A stretch of 64,000 nucleotides of DNA from Helichrysum umbraculigerum (taxonomy: Eukaryota > Streptophyta > Magnoliopsida > Asterales > Asteraceae): contig CATIUR010000004.1 of the NCBI GenBank assembly GCA_949592205.1, positions 6,017,001 through 6,081,000 on the forward strand, given 5' to 3'. A program made the translations under genes and the position numbers. Below the pieces are notes generated by a model. It was not told where the DNA came from. It ran no database searches and was given only the letters and a program-made list of their open reading frames with translations. Below, in pieces: positions 24,675 to 34,302 of the stretch (positions are counted from its first letter, which is position 1; the number at the start of each line of letters is the position of its first letter).

Positions 24675-25499
24675 TCAATGCTTCATAATCATCTTTGCTT
24701 TTTTTGAACAAGATTTTCCATCATCATTATCATCATCATCATCATCATAAATTTCACACAAAATTCTTTTCCCACCTTTACAAACACCACTTCTCAGATC
24801 ACCCCCTAATTTCACTTCAGTTTCATTCCGACCACCGCCACCGCCGGATATCTTAAAGCTTACTTTTTTCCTTTTCTCCAGCAGCTTACTAATTTTAGTA
24901 GCTTTTCGATCCGATTCAATCAATCGGATTGTCTTCTCCATTTCAATTTCACCTTCATTCGTTACATCAACAACCGTTTGATCACTAATTTTAGGAAACT
25001 CCGGCAACCATCTCGGAACATGATTCAATTTCACATTCTCACATTGCGAAAATTGTGAAACCGTAATTTCACGGCGCGGCAACGGTTTCGCGAACGGAAT
25101 TTCGCGCGTACGATACACGAATTTCATCGTATCACGTAGAATCGATGAATTACTGAGTATGTATAATCGTTTTGTAGGATCTGAGTTTCCTTTAAACCCT
25201 AGGTCAGAATGTAGGTCTTCGAATGCACGGATGACGTCATAGAGATTACACTGCGTACGGCCCGTGGAACCGGCGGAATTAGCAGCTAATTTTGCAATTG
25301 ATTGAAGGTACCTGACGGCAATGTCTGTTAGGGTTTCGAGTGCGGTGGTTTGAGCGCCTTTGTATCCGACTGATCTACTGATCTGTGCGACGGCGATTTT
25401 AGAGACTGCCGTGTGAAGATCCGATGATAGCGAATTACTGATTTCCGATGATGTTGATGAATCTTTGAATTTTTTCTTCTTTGTTTTCGTCTTCTTCAT
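24675..25499 (-). CDS. TFIID subunit 8-like (TAF8) histone-fold protein, single exon, 274 aa
   Basis: The ATG at 25499 opens an uninterrupted 274-codon frame. A basic Lys/Thr-rich start is followed by a histone fold of the Bromo_TP type, residues about 30-110 (AVSKIAVAQISRSVGYKG, then LETLTDIAVRYL, and NLYDVIRAFEDL). A Pro-rich region with REIPFAKPLPRR and HVPRWLPEFP (about 130-170) matches the TAF8 C-terminal signature, which contacts TAF10 partners and other TFIID lobes. The tail has a Gly run, a run of Asp (encoded by a CAT/ATC repeat) and a final Lys-rich stretch that could act as a nuclear signal. Role by family: subunit of general transcription factor TFIID, or of a plant-specific TAF8-like complex, in the nucleus. 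An hAT element lies only 165 bp upstream of the start codon. Confidence 0.85.
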   Translation of the reverse strand: MKKTKTKKKKFKDSSTSSEISNSLSSDLHTAVSKIAVAQISRSVGYKGAQTTALETLTDIAVRYLQSIAKLAANSAGSTGRTQCNLYDVIRAFEDLHSDLGFKGNSDPTKRLYILSNSSILRDTMKFVYRTREIPFAKPLPRREITVSQFSQCENVKLNHVPRWLPEFPKISDQTVVDVTNEGEIEMEKTIRLIESDRKATKISKLLEKRKKVSFKISGGGGGRNETEVKLGGDLRSGVCKGGKRILCEIYDDDDDDNDDGKSCSKKAKMIMKH

Positions 25500-25892
25500 C
25501 TTTACATCGGGAAATCAAAACCCTAATTCTTGAACTTTGTTGAAAAAGGGTTTTAATCTGTAAAGTTGACGATGGGCTGTTTGTGCATGTTTATTGGGCT
25601 TATTGTTAACGTGGGCCAATATTAAAATGAGCCCGTGTAGAACATTTTCTGTTTGTTTTGAAGTTAGAGATGCGCAAAAACCGGTTTTGGTCAAACCCGA
25701 CCCGACCCGACCCGAAACCGGTTTTGGTCAAACTTGGTCAAAACCGGTTTGGCCCAAAACCGGTTCGGGTTCAACCCGATTTGGGCACCCCAAAACCCCA
25801 ACCCGACCCAAACCGGTTTGGGTAGGGTCCAAACCGGTTCGGGTTCAAAACCGGTTTCAAACCGGTTTTTTTATAAAAATCGTATTTTCGCT

Positions 25893-26727
25893 CGCACGTC
25901 TTCGTTTTAAGGAAAAACAACGTTTGGGCCAAATTTTTTTCATTAACTTTGTAGAACATTAGTAATGGAAACATAATTGATCAATAACATAACCAAAAGG
26001 CTTCTAAATCTCCTAAAAAATATTATTGAATCCGAAAATTCTATATAATTCATAAACGTTAGGGCGTTAAGCGTTTTAAGGAAAAGCAACGTTTGGGCCA
26101 AATTTTTTTCATTAACTTTGTAGAACATTAGTAATGGAAACATAATTGATCAATAACATAACCAAAAGGCTTCTAAATCTCCTTAAAAATATTATTGAAT
26201 CCGAAAATTCTATATAATTCATAAACGTTAGGGCGTTAAGCGTTTTAAGGAAAAGCAACGTTTGGGCCAAATTTTTTTCATTAACTTTGTAGAACATTAG
26301 TAATGGAAACATAATTGATCAATAACATAACCAAAAGGCTTCTAAATCTCCTTAAAAATATTATTGAATCCGAAAATTCTATATAATTCATAAACGTTAG
26401 GGCGTTAAGCGTTTTAAGGAAAAGCAACGTTTGGGCTAAATTTTTTTCATTAACTTTGTAGAACATTAGTAATGGAAACATAATTGATCAATAACATAAC
26501 CAAAAGGCTTCTAAATCTCCTTAAAAATATTATTGAATCCGAAAATTCTATATAATTCATAAACGTTAGGGCGTTAAGCGTTTTAATGAAAAGCAACGTT
26601 TGGGCCAAATTTTTTTCCTTAACTTTGTAGAACATTAGTAATGGAAACATAATTGATCAATAACATAACCAAAAGGCTTCTAAATCTCCTTAAAAATATT
26701 ATTGAATCCGAAAATTCTATATAATTC
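25893..26727. repeat. 169-bp tandem array, about 4.9 copies
   Basis: Near-identical units of 169 bp (each with TTTGGGCCAAATTTTTTTC and TTGATCAATAACATAACC) begin near 25904, 26073, 26242, 26411 and 26580; the last is cut at 26727. A diverged single copy lies at about 26868-27005, directly beyond the transposase stop, so the array probably arose by duplicating the gene's 3' flank. Between them (26728-26867) is a small hairpin (ACTAAATGCAAGG paired with CCTTGCATTTA). Serial 66-codon open frames follow the unit and are not genes. Confidence 0.95.
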
Positions 26728-27099
26728 AAAGTGAGTTGATACTTTCAAGGAATGTTTTACTAAATGCAAGGAAACATGTGCATAAAAAGTGATACTGTAT
26801 GCATAAAGAGTTGTACATTTCCGTGTGTTTAGTAAAAACTTCCTTGCATTTATCAAACACGTTTTAGCGTTAGGCTTTTTAAGGATAAACAATGTTTGGA
26901 GCAATTTTTTTTTTATTGAATTGGTAGAACATTAGTAATACAAACGTAATTGAACAATAACTTAAACAAAAGTCTTCTAAGTCTTCATAATACAATTACA
27001 ACTAACAATATAAAATATACCAACGAATACATTTCGAGCTTCGGCATGGCCATCACCCGAAAATGTAATCGTGTAGTAATCTTCAACTTGTATTAATCT

Positions 27100-29211
27100 T
27101 CAAAAGTCGAAATCTTCTTCGGAGGTAGCCTCGCGCGAAGCTTGATCAAGAGCAATTTCTTCGTCGGAAAGTGATATTGTTACACCTTCATCCACCTCGA
27201 TATTGTGTATGTCTTCTTCGTATTCCATTTCACCTTCAAGACTTGATACATTTTGTATGCGTTCCGCGGCGTCCAAGTGATCCTTCAAGCAAATGCACAT
27301 CTCTAAGGAGGCCGGTGTGAGTCTTGTTCTTCGTATAGATAATACCCTGCCACTAAGAGAAAAAGCGGATTCCGAAGCTACCGTAGAAGCTTGGACGGTT
27401 AGTAAATCTCGGGCCATGATGGCTAGAACGGGAAATTGAGATTCCCTCTCTTTCCACCAAGCCAAAATATCAAATTGTTCGAACTCATTGGGTAGAATAG
27501 TGGCCAAAAAATCCGTAGTCGTATATCTCCCATATTCGTTAGTGGTATTTTGGTTACCATCACCCCTTGCCCGTTTATTGTTTTCTTGTCTTAAACTATT
27601 ATAAAAGTTTAGCATTGGATTGCTAGAAGAAGATGAAGAAAACATTGGGTTAGCCGTACTACCGGACACATGTGTGGTTGAACTATATTTTTGAAAATAT
27701 ACGCCAAATAAATCTCCCAAATATTTGTTAAAATCCTTTTTTGCATTATGTGAAAACATTGGGTCGGCCTCATTCAAATCCAAATTGTGACAAATGTTAT
27801 CGATAAGCATTTCCACCCCGGTAACGTTCAAACAAGGGTTCATTGCGGCGGAACAAGTAATTACCGGTGGCATTTCTTGAAAATATTTTTTTAGTTTTTC
27901 TTTCATGGGAGCCACCATTTCTTCAAATAAAGGACCTTCATACAAGTAGTCGTTTAATTTTGTAGTCATTAACCAAATTTGATTAAGCACCAAATGACTA
28001 GTTGGATAATAAACACCCGATAATAAAGTGGTCGCGGTTTTGAAAAGTTTGAGCAATTCGACCATCTTTTTAATATACTCCCAATATGCGATTGGAAATG
28101 GTATTACAAGACCTTTTGTAACAAGATGATCATGAAAAACTTGTAAAGTATCGCGTTGGCGTAAACCACATACAAACATATGGTAGGTCGAATTCCATCT
28201 AACGGGCATGTCCCAATTAGGGGTTAAAAAAATAGAATTCGTTTCCTTGCACAATTTCATATAAGATTTGTATCTAGCTTTACCCTTTTGAAAAACGTCT
28301 TGCAACATAGTTTTAAACCTCGTTTTTACTTCGTCTACATCTTCAACCGCTAGTCCGGCTTGCACAACCAAGTTAATGATGTGTGCAACACATCGACTAT
28401 GATAAAAAATGCCCTTCAATGGTGGTGCGTATTTTAGTATTAATTTTGAAACGGCAAGTGTATTATTACTAGCGTTGTCAAAAGATATTGAAAAAACCTT
28501 TTCTTCCAATTTAAACATTTTAATCACACTTCGTAACATGTAAAATAAGTTTTGACCCGTGTGAGGATACTCAAAGTCTTCAAAAGCAATTGTACGTTTC
28601 ATCATTTGCCAAGTTGCGGGATCAACCCAATGTGCGGTTACACAAAGGTACGAACCGGGCAAACCATGAGGAGCCGACCAAACATCGGTTGTTAATGATA
28701 CACATGTATTTAAATTTTCAAAACCGATTTTTAATTGTTTTTTAGCATCTTTCCACAATTTAAGGGCATCCCGTTTAAGAGTAGTACGACTTACATTGTT
28801 ATATCGCGGTTGAAGAGTGGTTTGAATCACCCTAGTAAGCCGAGGGTTGTCGAAGTGGTTGAAAGGCAAAGCTTCTTGAATCACATAACCCGCAAAAGCT
28901 TGTCGACACCGTTCCACATCGTATGTAAATATAGAACCATCTACTCCCATTGAAGATTGACCACTTGCTTCCGGATTACCTCTAAGTCCCACACAATGCT
29001 TCTCGGTATGATTTTTCAACGTGGTGTTGGAGTCGGGTTTGAAGAACATCTTACAACGTTTACAATGAGCTTTAATCAAACCATCCGACAACAACACTTT
29101 GTCGTAAGCACCCCAAATCTCCGGATTTCTTTTGTTGGGCAATTGTTTCACAATCGTTGGTGCATTTGAAGAACCAACACCATGGGAAGCCGAAGAAGAT
29201 TGAGTTGCCAT
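27100..29211 (-). CDS. hAT transposase 1 (BED zinc finger, hAT dimerisation domain), 703 aa
   Basis: An intact frame from ATG 29211. BED zinc finger at residues 33-73 with ligands C50, C53, H68 and H72/C73. The RNase H-like core begins near LTTDVWSAPHG (first catalytic Asp) and continues with ISFDNASNN; the RCVAHIINL motif supplies the C-x2-H of the hAT insertion domain; VQASTVASESAFS carries the late Glu. The C-terminal hAT dimerisation domain spans about residues 585-655. Family knowledge: Ac/Tam3-like cut-and-paste transposase acting in the nucleus on the element ends. It is clearly homologous to the copy at 31310-33427, being almost identical through the C-terminal domain and more diverged elsewhere. 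No stop or frameshift, so it may be active, or may have been so recently. Confidence 0.95.
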   Translation of the reverse strand: MATQSSSASHGVGSSNAPTIVKQLPNKRNPEIWGAYDKVLLSDGLIKAHCKRCKMFFKPDSNTTLKNHTEKHCVGLRGNPEASGQSSMGVDGSIFTYDVERCRQAFAGYVIQEALPFNHFDNPRLTRVIQTTLQPRYNNVSRTTLKRDALKLWKDAKKQLKIGFENLNTCVSLTTDVWSAPHGLPGSYLCVTAHWVDPATWQMMKRTIAFEDFEYPHTGQNLFYMLRSVIKMFKLEEKVFSISFDNASNNTLAVSKLILKYAPPLKGIFYHSRCVAHIINLVVQAGLAVEDVDEVKTRFKTMLQDVFQKGKARYKSYMKLCKETNSIFLTPNWDMPVRWNSTYHMFVCGLRQRDTLQVFHDHLVTKGLVIPFPIAYWEYIKKMVELLKLFKTATTLLSGVYYPTSHLVLNQIWLMTTKLNDYLYEGPLFEEMVAPMKEKLKKYFQEMPPVITCSAAMNPCLNVTGVEMLIDNICHNLDLNEADPMFSHNAKKDFNKYLGDLFGVYFQKYSSTTHVSGSTANPMFSSSSSSNPMLNFYNSLRQENNKRARGDGNQNTTNEYGRYTTTDFLATILPNEFEQFDILAWWKERESQFPVLAIMARDLLTVQASTVASESAFSLSGRVLSIRRTRLTPASLEMCICLKDHLDAAERIQNVSSLEGEMEYEEDIHNIEVDEGVTISLSDEEIALDQASREATSEEDFDF

Positions 29212-29302
29212 GAGAATATAGTATACGTTTTTGAGTTTTTTGAGTTTTTGTAGATATGTATGAGTGTTTGGAAGTTGTGAATGAACCTAAACTCAAGCCT
29301 TG

Positions 29303-29310
29303 TATTTATA
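29303..29310 (-). promoter_or_regulatory. TATA box of hAT transposase 1
   Basis: TATAAATA on the minus strand, about 92 bases upstream of the transposase start codon and inside the element, between the gene and the AACCGG-rich terminus. Confidence 0.65.
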
Positions 29311-29631
29311 GTGATTTGGAATGGCAAAAATGTAAAAAAAATATAACAAAAAACGGCTAGAAACCTCAAAAAAACGGATAGTTTTTCAAAAATTCAAAAA
29401 AATCCCAAAAAACCGGTTTCAAACCGGTTTTCAACCCGGTTTTCAAACCGGTTCCGGTCAAACCGGTTTTGAACCGGTTCCAACGTTCCAAAGGCCAAAC
29501 CGGTTTCAACCCTACGGGTTGGGTATAACCCGAACCGGTTTTGGTCAAAACCGGTTTTGACCGGTTCGGGTTCGGTTTGGAATCGGGTCGGGTCTTGAAA
29601 CCCGGTTTGAATTTGCATGCCTATTTGAAGT

Positions 29632-30110
29632 TATGAACTAAAAATTCAAGAAAATGCCAACAAAATCACTTTAATAGCTTTTACACCTTTACAAAAAGCT
29701 AATGGAGTAATTCCTTGTAACAAAATTCAACAATCTAATAGTATGTTATTGCATGTATGTTTAAGTTGTGAATTTTTTTATTAACGTGTATTAAAACACA
29801 TATGAAAGATTAGCAAATTTGTTAAATTTATTTTTAAAGAAACATAGAGCCGACCCCACTAATTTGAATTTTTTTTAAGAGTAGGGTTCTTTTGTAAATT
29901 GTGCATAGAAATGGTGCGATCTCTTTCCATGTTGTAAAACTAGGTCTCACGCATATTTTGCGTACCATAGTTCTCAAGGTTTGCAAAATGATATTGCAAA
30001 CCATCCATTCACACGATATCCCATGTTTAAAAGTCTTATTCTAAAGCATGGGTTTGCAAAACATTCACATTTGTCACTTGCCCATGACATTTAAATTTTG
30101 CTCTTGCAAA
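29632..30110. other. Spacer between hAT 1 and hAT 2, no gene seen
   Basis: AT-rich, with two stretches alike in wording (TTTGCAAAATGATATTGCAAACC and relatives, 29978-30070). The last 8 bases are the hAT 2 target duplication. Nothing coding recognised. Confidence 0.6.
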
Positions 30111-30498
30111 TAGAGGTGTACAAAAAAACCGGTTTCTAGAACCCGACCCGATTTCAACCCGATTCCAACCCGGTCAAAACCGGTTTTGACCAAAACCGGT
30201 TCGGGTTTTCTAGAACCCGACGGGTTCAAACCGGTTTGGACTTTAGGGTTTAGAAACTGGTTTTGAAACCGGTTTTGACCCGAAAACCGGTCAAAACCCG
30301 GTCAAACCCGATCAAAAAACCGGTCAAAACCCGAAAATCGGTCAAAAAACCGGTCAAAAAAACCGGTCAAACCCGGTCAAAAACCGGTTTGAACCCGGTT
30401 TGGTTTGGTCAGACCCGGTTTTGACTTTTTTAGTCAAAAACCGGTTCGGTTTTCGGGTCGGGTCGGGTTGGCCCCGAACCGGTTTTTGTGCACGACTA
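30111..30498. mobile_element. hAT 2, 388-bp non-autonomous derivative
   Basis: It starts TAGAGGTGTACAAAAAAACC and ends as the reverse complement of TAGTCGTGCACAAAAACCGG. A perfect 8-bp target duplication CTTGCAAA lies at 30103-30110 and 30499-30506. The whole element consists of AACCGGTTT/ACCCGG subterminal motifs and contains no gene, so it must depend on a transposase in trans; either intact hAT neighbour could supply it. It carries one AACCCGACGGGTT near-palindrome at about 30216. Confidence 0.95.
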
Positions 30499-30557
30499 CT
30501 TGCAAACCATGATGTCAAAATTTAAAACCATACATTGTCAAAATTTAAAACCATATA

Positions 30558-30799
30558 CTCCCTCCGTCTCAGAATAAGTGTCATGTTTTGACTTTTTGAG
30601 TCTTTCCTTTTCAACTTTGACCTTGCATATTTTTGTTTGTGTTATATAATACTTGATGCAAAATATATGAATGGATTGAGTTTTAAATGTATTTTCATTG
30701 GTATAATTTTTATAAAGTTGAAAAAGATATTTAAGGTCAAAGTTGAAAAAGAAAGACTTACAAATCTAAAACATGACACTTATTCTAGGATGGAGGGAG
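30558..30799. mobile_element. Stowaway MITE (Tc1/mariner type), 242 bp
   Basis: Ends CTCCCTCCGTCTCAGAATAA and, read inward from the right, CTCCCTCCATCCTAGAATAA, with TA target duplications at 30556-30557 and 30800-30801. The CTCCCTCCGT terminus and TA duplication are diagnostic of Stowaway. The arms are complementary over most of their length (AAGTGTCATGTTTT pairs with AAAACATGACACTT). Confidence 0.95.
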
Positions 30800-31172
30800 T
30801 ATAAATTAAACATATCATTAATCATTTTCTAGCCAATCTTCAACCACCATCTACATGACTACATCTAGGGGTGAAAAAAAAACCCGAAACCGGAACCGAA
30901 CCCGATTTAAAAACCGAAACCGGAACCGATTTGGAACCGGTTTTTGAATACCCGGTTCGGGTTTTACTAGTACCCGACGGGTACCAAACCGGGTACGCCC
31001 CCATACGTTTCAAATCGGGTTGGACCCGGGTTGTACCCGAACCGGTTCCAAAAACCGGTTTTAATACCCGGTTTGTACCCGGTTTTTACACTAGCCGTTG
31101 TGTTTGAGCTCCTAGCCGTTTTATATCCGTTTTTTTTGCATTTTTTTTACCATTTTGCCATCCTAAAACTAG

Positions 31173-31180
31173 TATAAATA
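31173..31180 (+). promoter_or_regulatory. TATA box of hAT transposase 3
   Basis: TATAAATA 130 bases upstream of the chosen start codon at 31310, placed like the TATA box in hAT 1. Confidence 0.65.
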
Positions 31181-31309
31181 GATACCTTGGGTTTGGGTTA
31201 GTTACAACACTCAAACTCACTCATTCTAGTGAAAAAACACTCAAAACGCTTACGATTTACATACGAAACTCTCAAAACATTACTCTCATCCTCTCAAAAC
31301 GCTCTCATA

Positions 31310-33427
31310 ATGGCAACTCAAAGTTCCTCAACTAACGATTTTGTTGGTTCGTCAAATGCGTCAAATGCACCAACCATTGTTCAAGTCTTTACAACAAAAC
31401 GTAATCAGGAGATTTGGTGTAACTTTGACAAAGTTTTGTTGTCGGATGGTTCGACTAAAGCACATTGTAAACGATGTGGGAGTTTTTTAAAAGCCGACTC
31501 CAACTCAACGTTGAGCAAACATACTTTAAAGTATTGTAATGCAAACAAAACTAATCCGGAGGAGGGTCAAGCAACCATGTCACGGGATGGAGGTATTTTC
31601 ACATACCAAGCGGATCGTTGTCGAGAAGCATTTGCCGGCTTTGTGATTCAAGAAGCTTTGCCGTTCAACCACTTCGACAACCCTCGGCTTACTAAGGTTA
31701 TTCAAAATACTCTTCAACCCCGATATAATCATGTATCACGTCTTACTCTTAGACGTGATGCACTTAAATTGTGGAAAAATGCTAAAATTCAACTAATAAC
31801 CGGTTTTGAAAACTTAACTACAAGTGTATCACTAACAACCGATGTTTGGTCGGCTCCTCATGGTTTGCCCGGTTTGTACCTTTGTGTTACCGCACATTGG
31901 GTTGATCCCTCAACTTGGCAAATGATGAAACGTACCATTGCTTTTGAAGACTTTGAGTATCCTCACACGGGTCAAAATTTATTTTGCATGTTACGGGATG
32001 TAATGAAAATGTTTAAATTAGAACAAAAGGTTTTTTCTATCTCGTTTGATAATGCGAGTAATAACACAAACGCCGTTCAAAAATTAATACTAAAATACAA
32101 CCCACCTTTGAAAGGCATTTTCTACCATAGTAGATGTGTTGCACACATAATTAACTTGGTTGTGCAAGACGGGTTAGCGGTTCCACTAATAAGTGAAGTA
32201 AAAGACGCGTATAAAAACATGTTGCAAGATATATTTTGTAAGGGTAAGGCTAGATACAAACTTTATATGAAATTGTGTAAGGATACGGAGAACATTTTTT
32301 TAACCCCTAATTGGGACATGCCCGTAAGATGGAATTCGACATACAACATGTTTGTATGTGGTTTATGCCAACGTGAGACTTTACAAGCTTTTCATTTTCA
32401 ACTTGTCCAAAGGGGTTATGCTATAAACGAATTTCCAAGCGGATCTTGGGATGTTATTGAAAAGATAACCGAATTGCTCAAACTTTTTAAAACCGCAACT
32501 ACTTTGTTATCGGGTGTTTATTATCCCACGATTCACTTGGTACTTAAGCAAATTTTTTTAATGTGTTCAAAACTAAGCGAATACGAATTTATTGATACTT
32601 TATACGCACAAATGGTGGCTCCCATGAAAGAAAAACTAAGAAAATATTTTAAAGAAATGCCACCGATAATTAGTTGTGCCGCCGCAATAAACCCATGCTT
32701 AAACGTTTCCGGGGTGGAATTGCTTATCGATAACATTTGTAACGATTTGGAATTGAATGACGAGGACCCATTTTTTTCACAAAATACAAAAAAACATTTT
32801 AACAAATGCTTTCAAGATTTATTTACTCATTATTTTCAATTATATGGTTCAACAAATCCTTCTTCTAGTTCGGCTTCCACAATGTTTGGTTCATCTTCCT
32901 CGCGCGATCCAATGCTTAACTTATATAATAGTTTAAGACAAGAAAACCATAAACGGGCAAGGGGTGAAGGTAATCAAACGAACACTAGCGAATATGGGAG
33001 GTATACCGGAACCGATTTTTTAAACACTATACAACCCGATGAATTCGCACAATTTGATATTTTGGCTTGGTGGAAAGGGAGGGAATCTCAATTTCCCGTT
33101 CTAACCATCATGGCCCGAGATTTACTAACCGTCCAAGCTTCTACGGTAGCTTCGGAATCCGCTTTTTCTCTTAGTGGCAGGGTACTATCTATACGAAGAA
33201 CAAGACTCACACCGGCCTCATTAGAGATGTGCATTTGCTTGAAGGATCACTTAGACGCCGCGGAACGTATACAACACATTTCTAGTCTTGAAGGTGAAAT
33301 GGAATATGAAGGAGATATACACGATATCGAGGTGCAATCGGGTATGGCAATATCACTCTCCGATGAAGAAATTGCTCTTGATGAAGCTTCGCGAGAGGCT
33401 AACACCGATGAAGATTACGACCTTTGA
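31310..33427 (+). CDS. hAT transposase 3, 705 aa
   Basis: The start is the ATG at 31310, which gives the same N-terminus (MATQSSS) as hAT transposase 1; the frame is open further upstream but without another ATG. BED finger around residues 38-80 (HCKRCGSFLKADSNSTL). The RNase H-like core is marked by LTTDVWSAPHG, ISFDNASNN and the RCVAHIINL C-x2-H; the late catalytic Glu is in VQASTVASESAFS, followed by the dimerisation domain. Length equals its homologue within two residues. It is intact. Cut-and-paste transposase of the Ac superfamily; expected in the nucleus, binding the AACCGG-rich ends of this and possibly the 388-bp element. Confidence 0.95.
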   Translation: MATQSSSTNDFVGSSNASNAPTIVQVFTTKRNQEIWCNFDKVLLSDGSTKAHCKRCGSFLKADSNSTLSKHTLKYCNANKTNPEEGQATMSRDGGIFTYQADRCREAFAGFVIQEALPFNHFDNPRLTKVIQNTLQPRYNHVSRLTLRRDALKLWKNAKIQLITGFENLTTSVSLTTDVWSAPHGLPGLYLCVTAHWVDPSTWQMMKRTIAFEDFEYPHTGQNLFCMLRDVMKMFKLEQKVFSISFDNASNNTNAVQKLILKYNPPLKGIFYHSRCVAHIINLVVQDGLAVPLISEVKDAYKNMLQDIFCKGKARYKLYMKLCKDTENIFLTPNWDMPVRWNSTYNMFVCGLCQRETLQAFHFQLVQRGYAINEFPSGSWDVIEKITELLKLFKTATTLLSGVYYPTIHLVLKQIFLMCSKLSEYEFIDTLYAQMVAPMKEKLRKYFKEMPPIISCAAAINPCLNVSGVELLIDNICNDLELNDEDPFFSQNTKKHFNKCFQDLFTHYFQLYGSTNPSSSSASTMFGSSSSRDPMLNLYNSLRQENHKRARGEGNQTNTSEYGRYTGTDFLNTIQPDEFAQFDILAWWKGRESQFPVLTIMARDLLTVQASTVASESAFSLSGRVLSIRRTRLTPASLEMCICLKDHLDAAERIQHISSLEGEMEYEGDIHDIEVQSGMAISLSDEEIALDEASREANTDEDYDL

Positions 33428-33940
33428 ACAATGAAGACTATGCATTTGAAGATGTTAGAAGACTTGAAGATTAATAAAACCTGAAGATTTTGTGAAATAA
33501 TTGTGTATATGTTTTATGAAGATTATGCAATGATCAAGTGTTGTTGTTATGGTCAAAGTGTTGTTGTTATGGTAAACGGGTCAAAAGGTGTCCAAATGGT
33601 TCATGAAAGTGTGGTTATGTCAAAACGAGCGATGGTGTAATTATGTAGCGGCTTGCAATTGCTTTAGGTGTTAAATGTATGTTAAAATGTGTTGGTAAAA
33701 AATGAAATTCTGAATGTGAGTCGTTTGTGATTTGGTATGGTCACCAAAAGTGTCTGAAATGACCAAAAATTGGTCACACGTCCGAATTCTTCGTTAACGT
33801 GAAATTTGAAAAAGTGTAAAAATGGAAAGTTTTATTTTGTTATAGTGGAGGTGTCTGCAAAATTTCAGCTTCTAAGTATTTTCGAGTCAAAATTTATGCG
33901 CGTCGAAATTTCGCTTCTACAAATTCTGCCTACCAAACAT

Positions 33941-34141
33941 TACCCGGTGCGTACAAGTAGTACCCGCCGGGTACAAAGGTTAATTTCATAACAGAATTTA
34001 GCTAGCCTTGAGTACCCGCTGCGTACTAGTAGTACCCGCCGGGTACTATGTATTTACCCGTTCATATTCACTCCGGGTAGTTCATATTATTCCGGATACA
34101 AACATTATTACCCGCCGGGTATAAGTTGTACCCGCCGGGTA
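33941..34141 (+). repeat. Left array of 13-bp near-palindrome TACCCGCCGGGTA
   Basis: Four exact-core copies (33961, about 34033, about 34109, 34129) and two degenerate ones (33941, about 34013), all with core CCCGCCGGG on the plus strand. They lie between the transposase gene and the ORF1-like gene of hAT 3. A single TACCCGACGGGTA lies in the left subterminal zone near 30970. The rest of 33428-33940 is 3' UTR-like and without genes. Confidence 0.9.
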
Positions 34142-34302
34142 TTCTCGCTTTTCTGGTTATTCCTGGAGCCGACCCACGCTTTCCACACAACTACACTAAC
34201 CTATTTTCTCTCCAAAAAACGGCAGCAACACCACCAAACCCCTCAGTTAACCATTTTTGAAGCAAAAACTCACGAATTAAACCGGCAATACTCTTCTACA
34301 AC

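Larger units (their letters stand above)
25665..29623 (-). mobile_element. hAT transposon 1, 3.96 kb, apparently autonomous
   Basis: Terminal inverted repeats are TAGAGATGCGCAAAAACCGG (left) and TAGGCATGCAAATTC (right end, read inward). A perfect 8-bp target duplication TTTGAAGT lies at 25657-25664 and 29624-29631. Both subterminal regions are packed with AAACCGGTTT and AACCCGACCCG motifs, the kind of repeats that hAT transposases bind. It encodes one intact transposase on the minus strand and carries a five-copy 169-bp array between the gene's 3' end and the left terminus. Confidence 0.95.

Noticed and set aside
25594..25962. 122-codon Pro/Lys-rich open frame at the left end of hAT 1
   Set aside because: It runs across the element boundary and the AACCGG subterminal repeats; similar frames appear at the other hAT ends.
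25943..26650. Four serial 66-codon frames with identical sequence
   Set aside because: They are the 169-bp tandem unit read repeatedly; no start context or homology.
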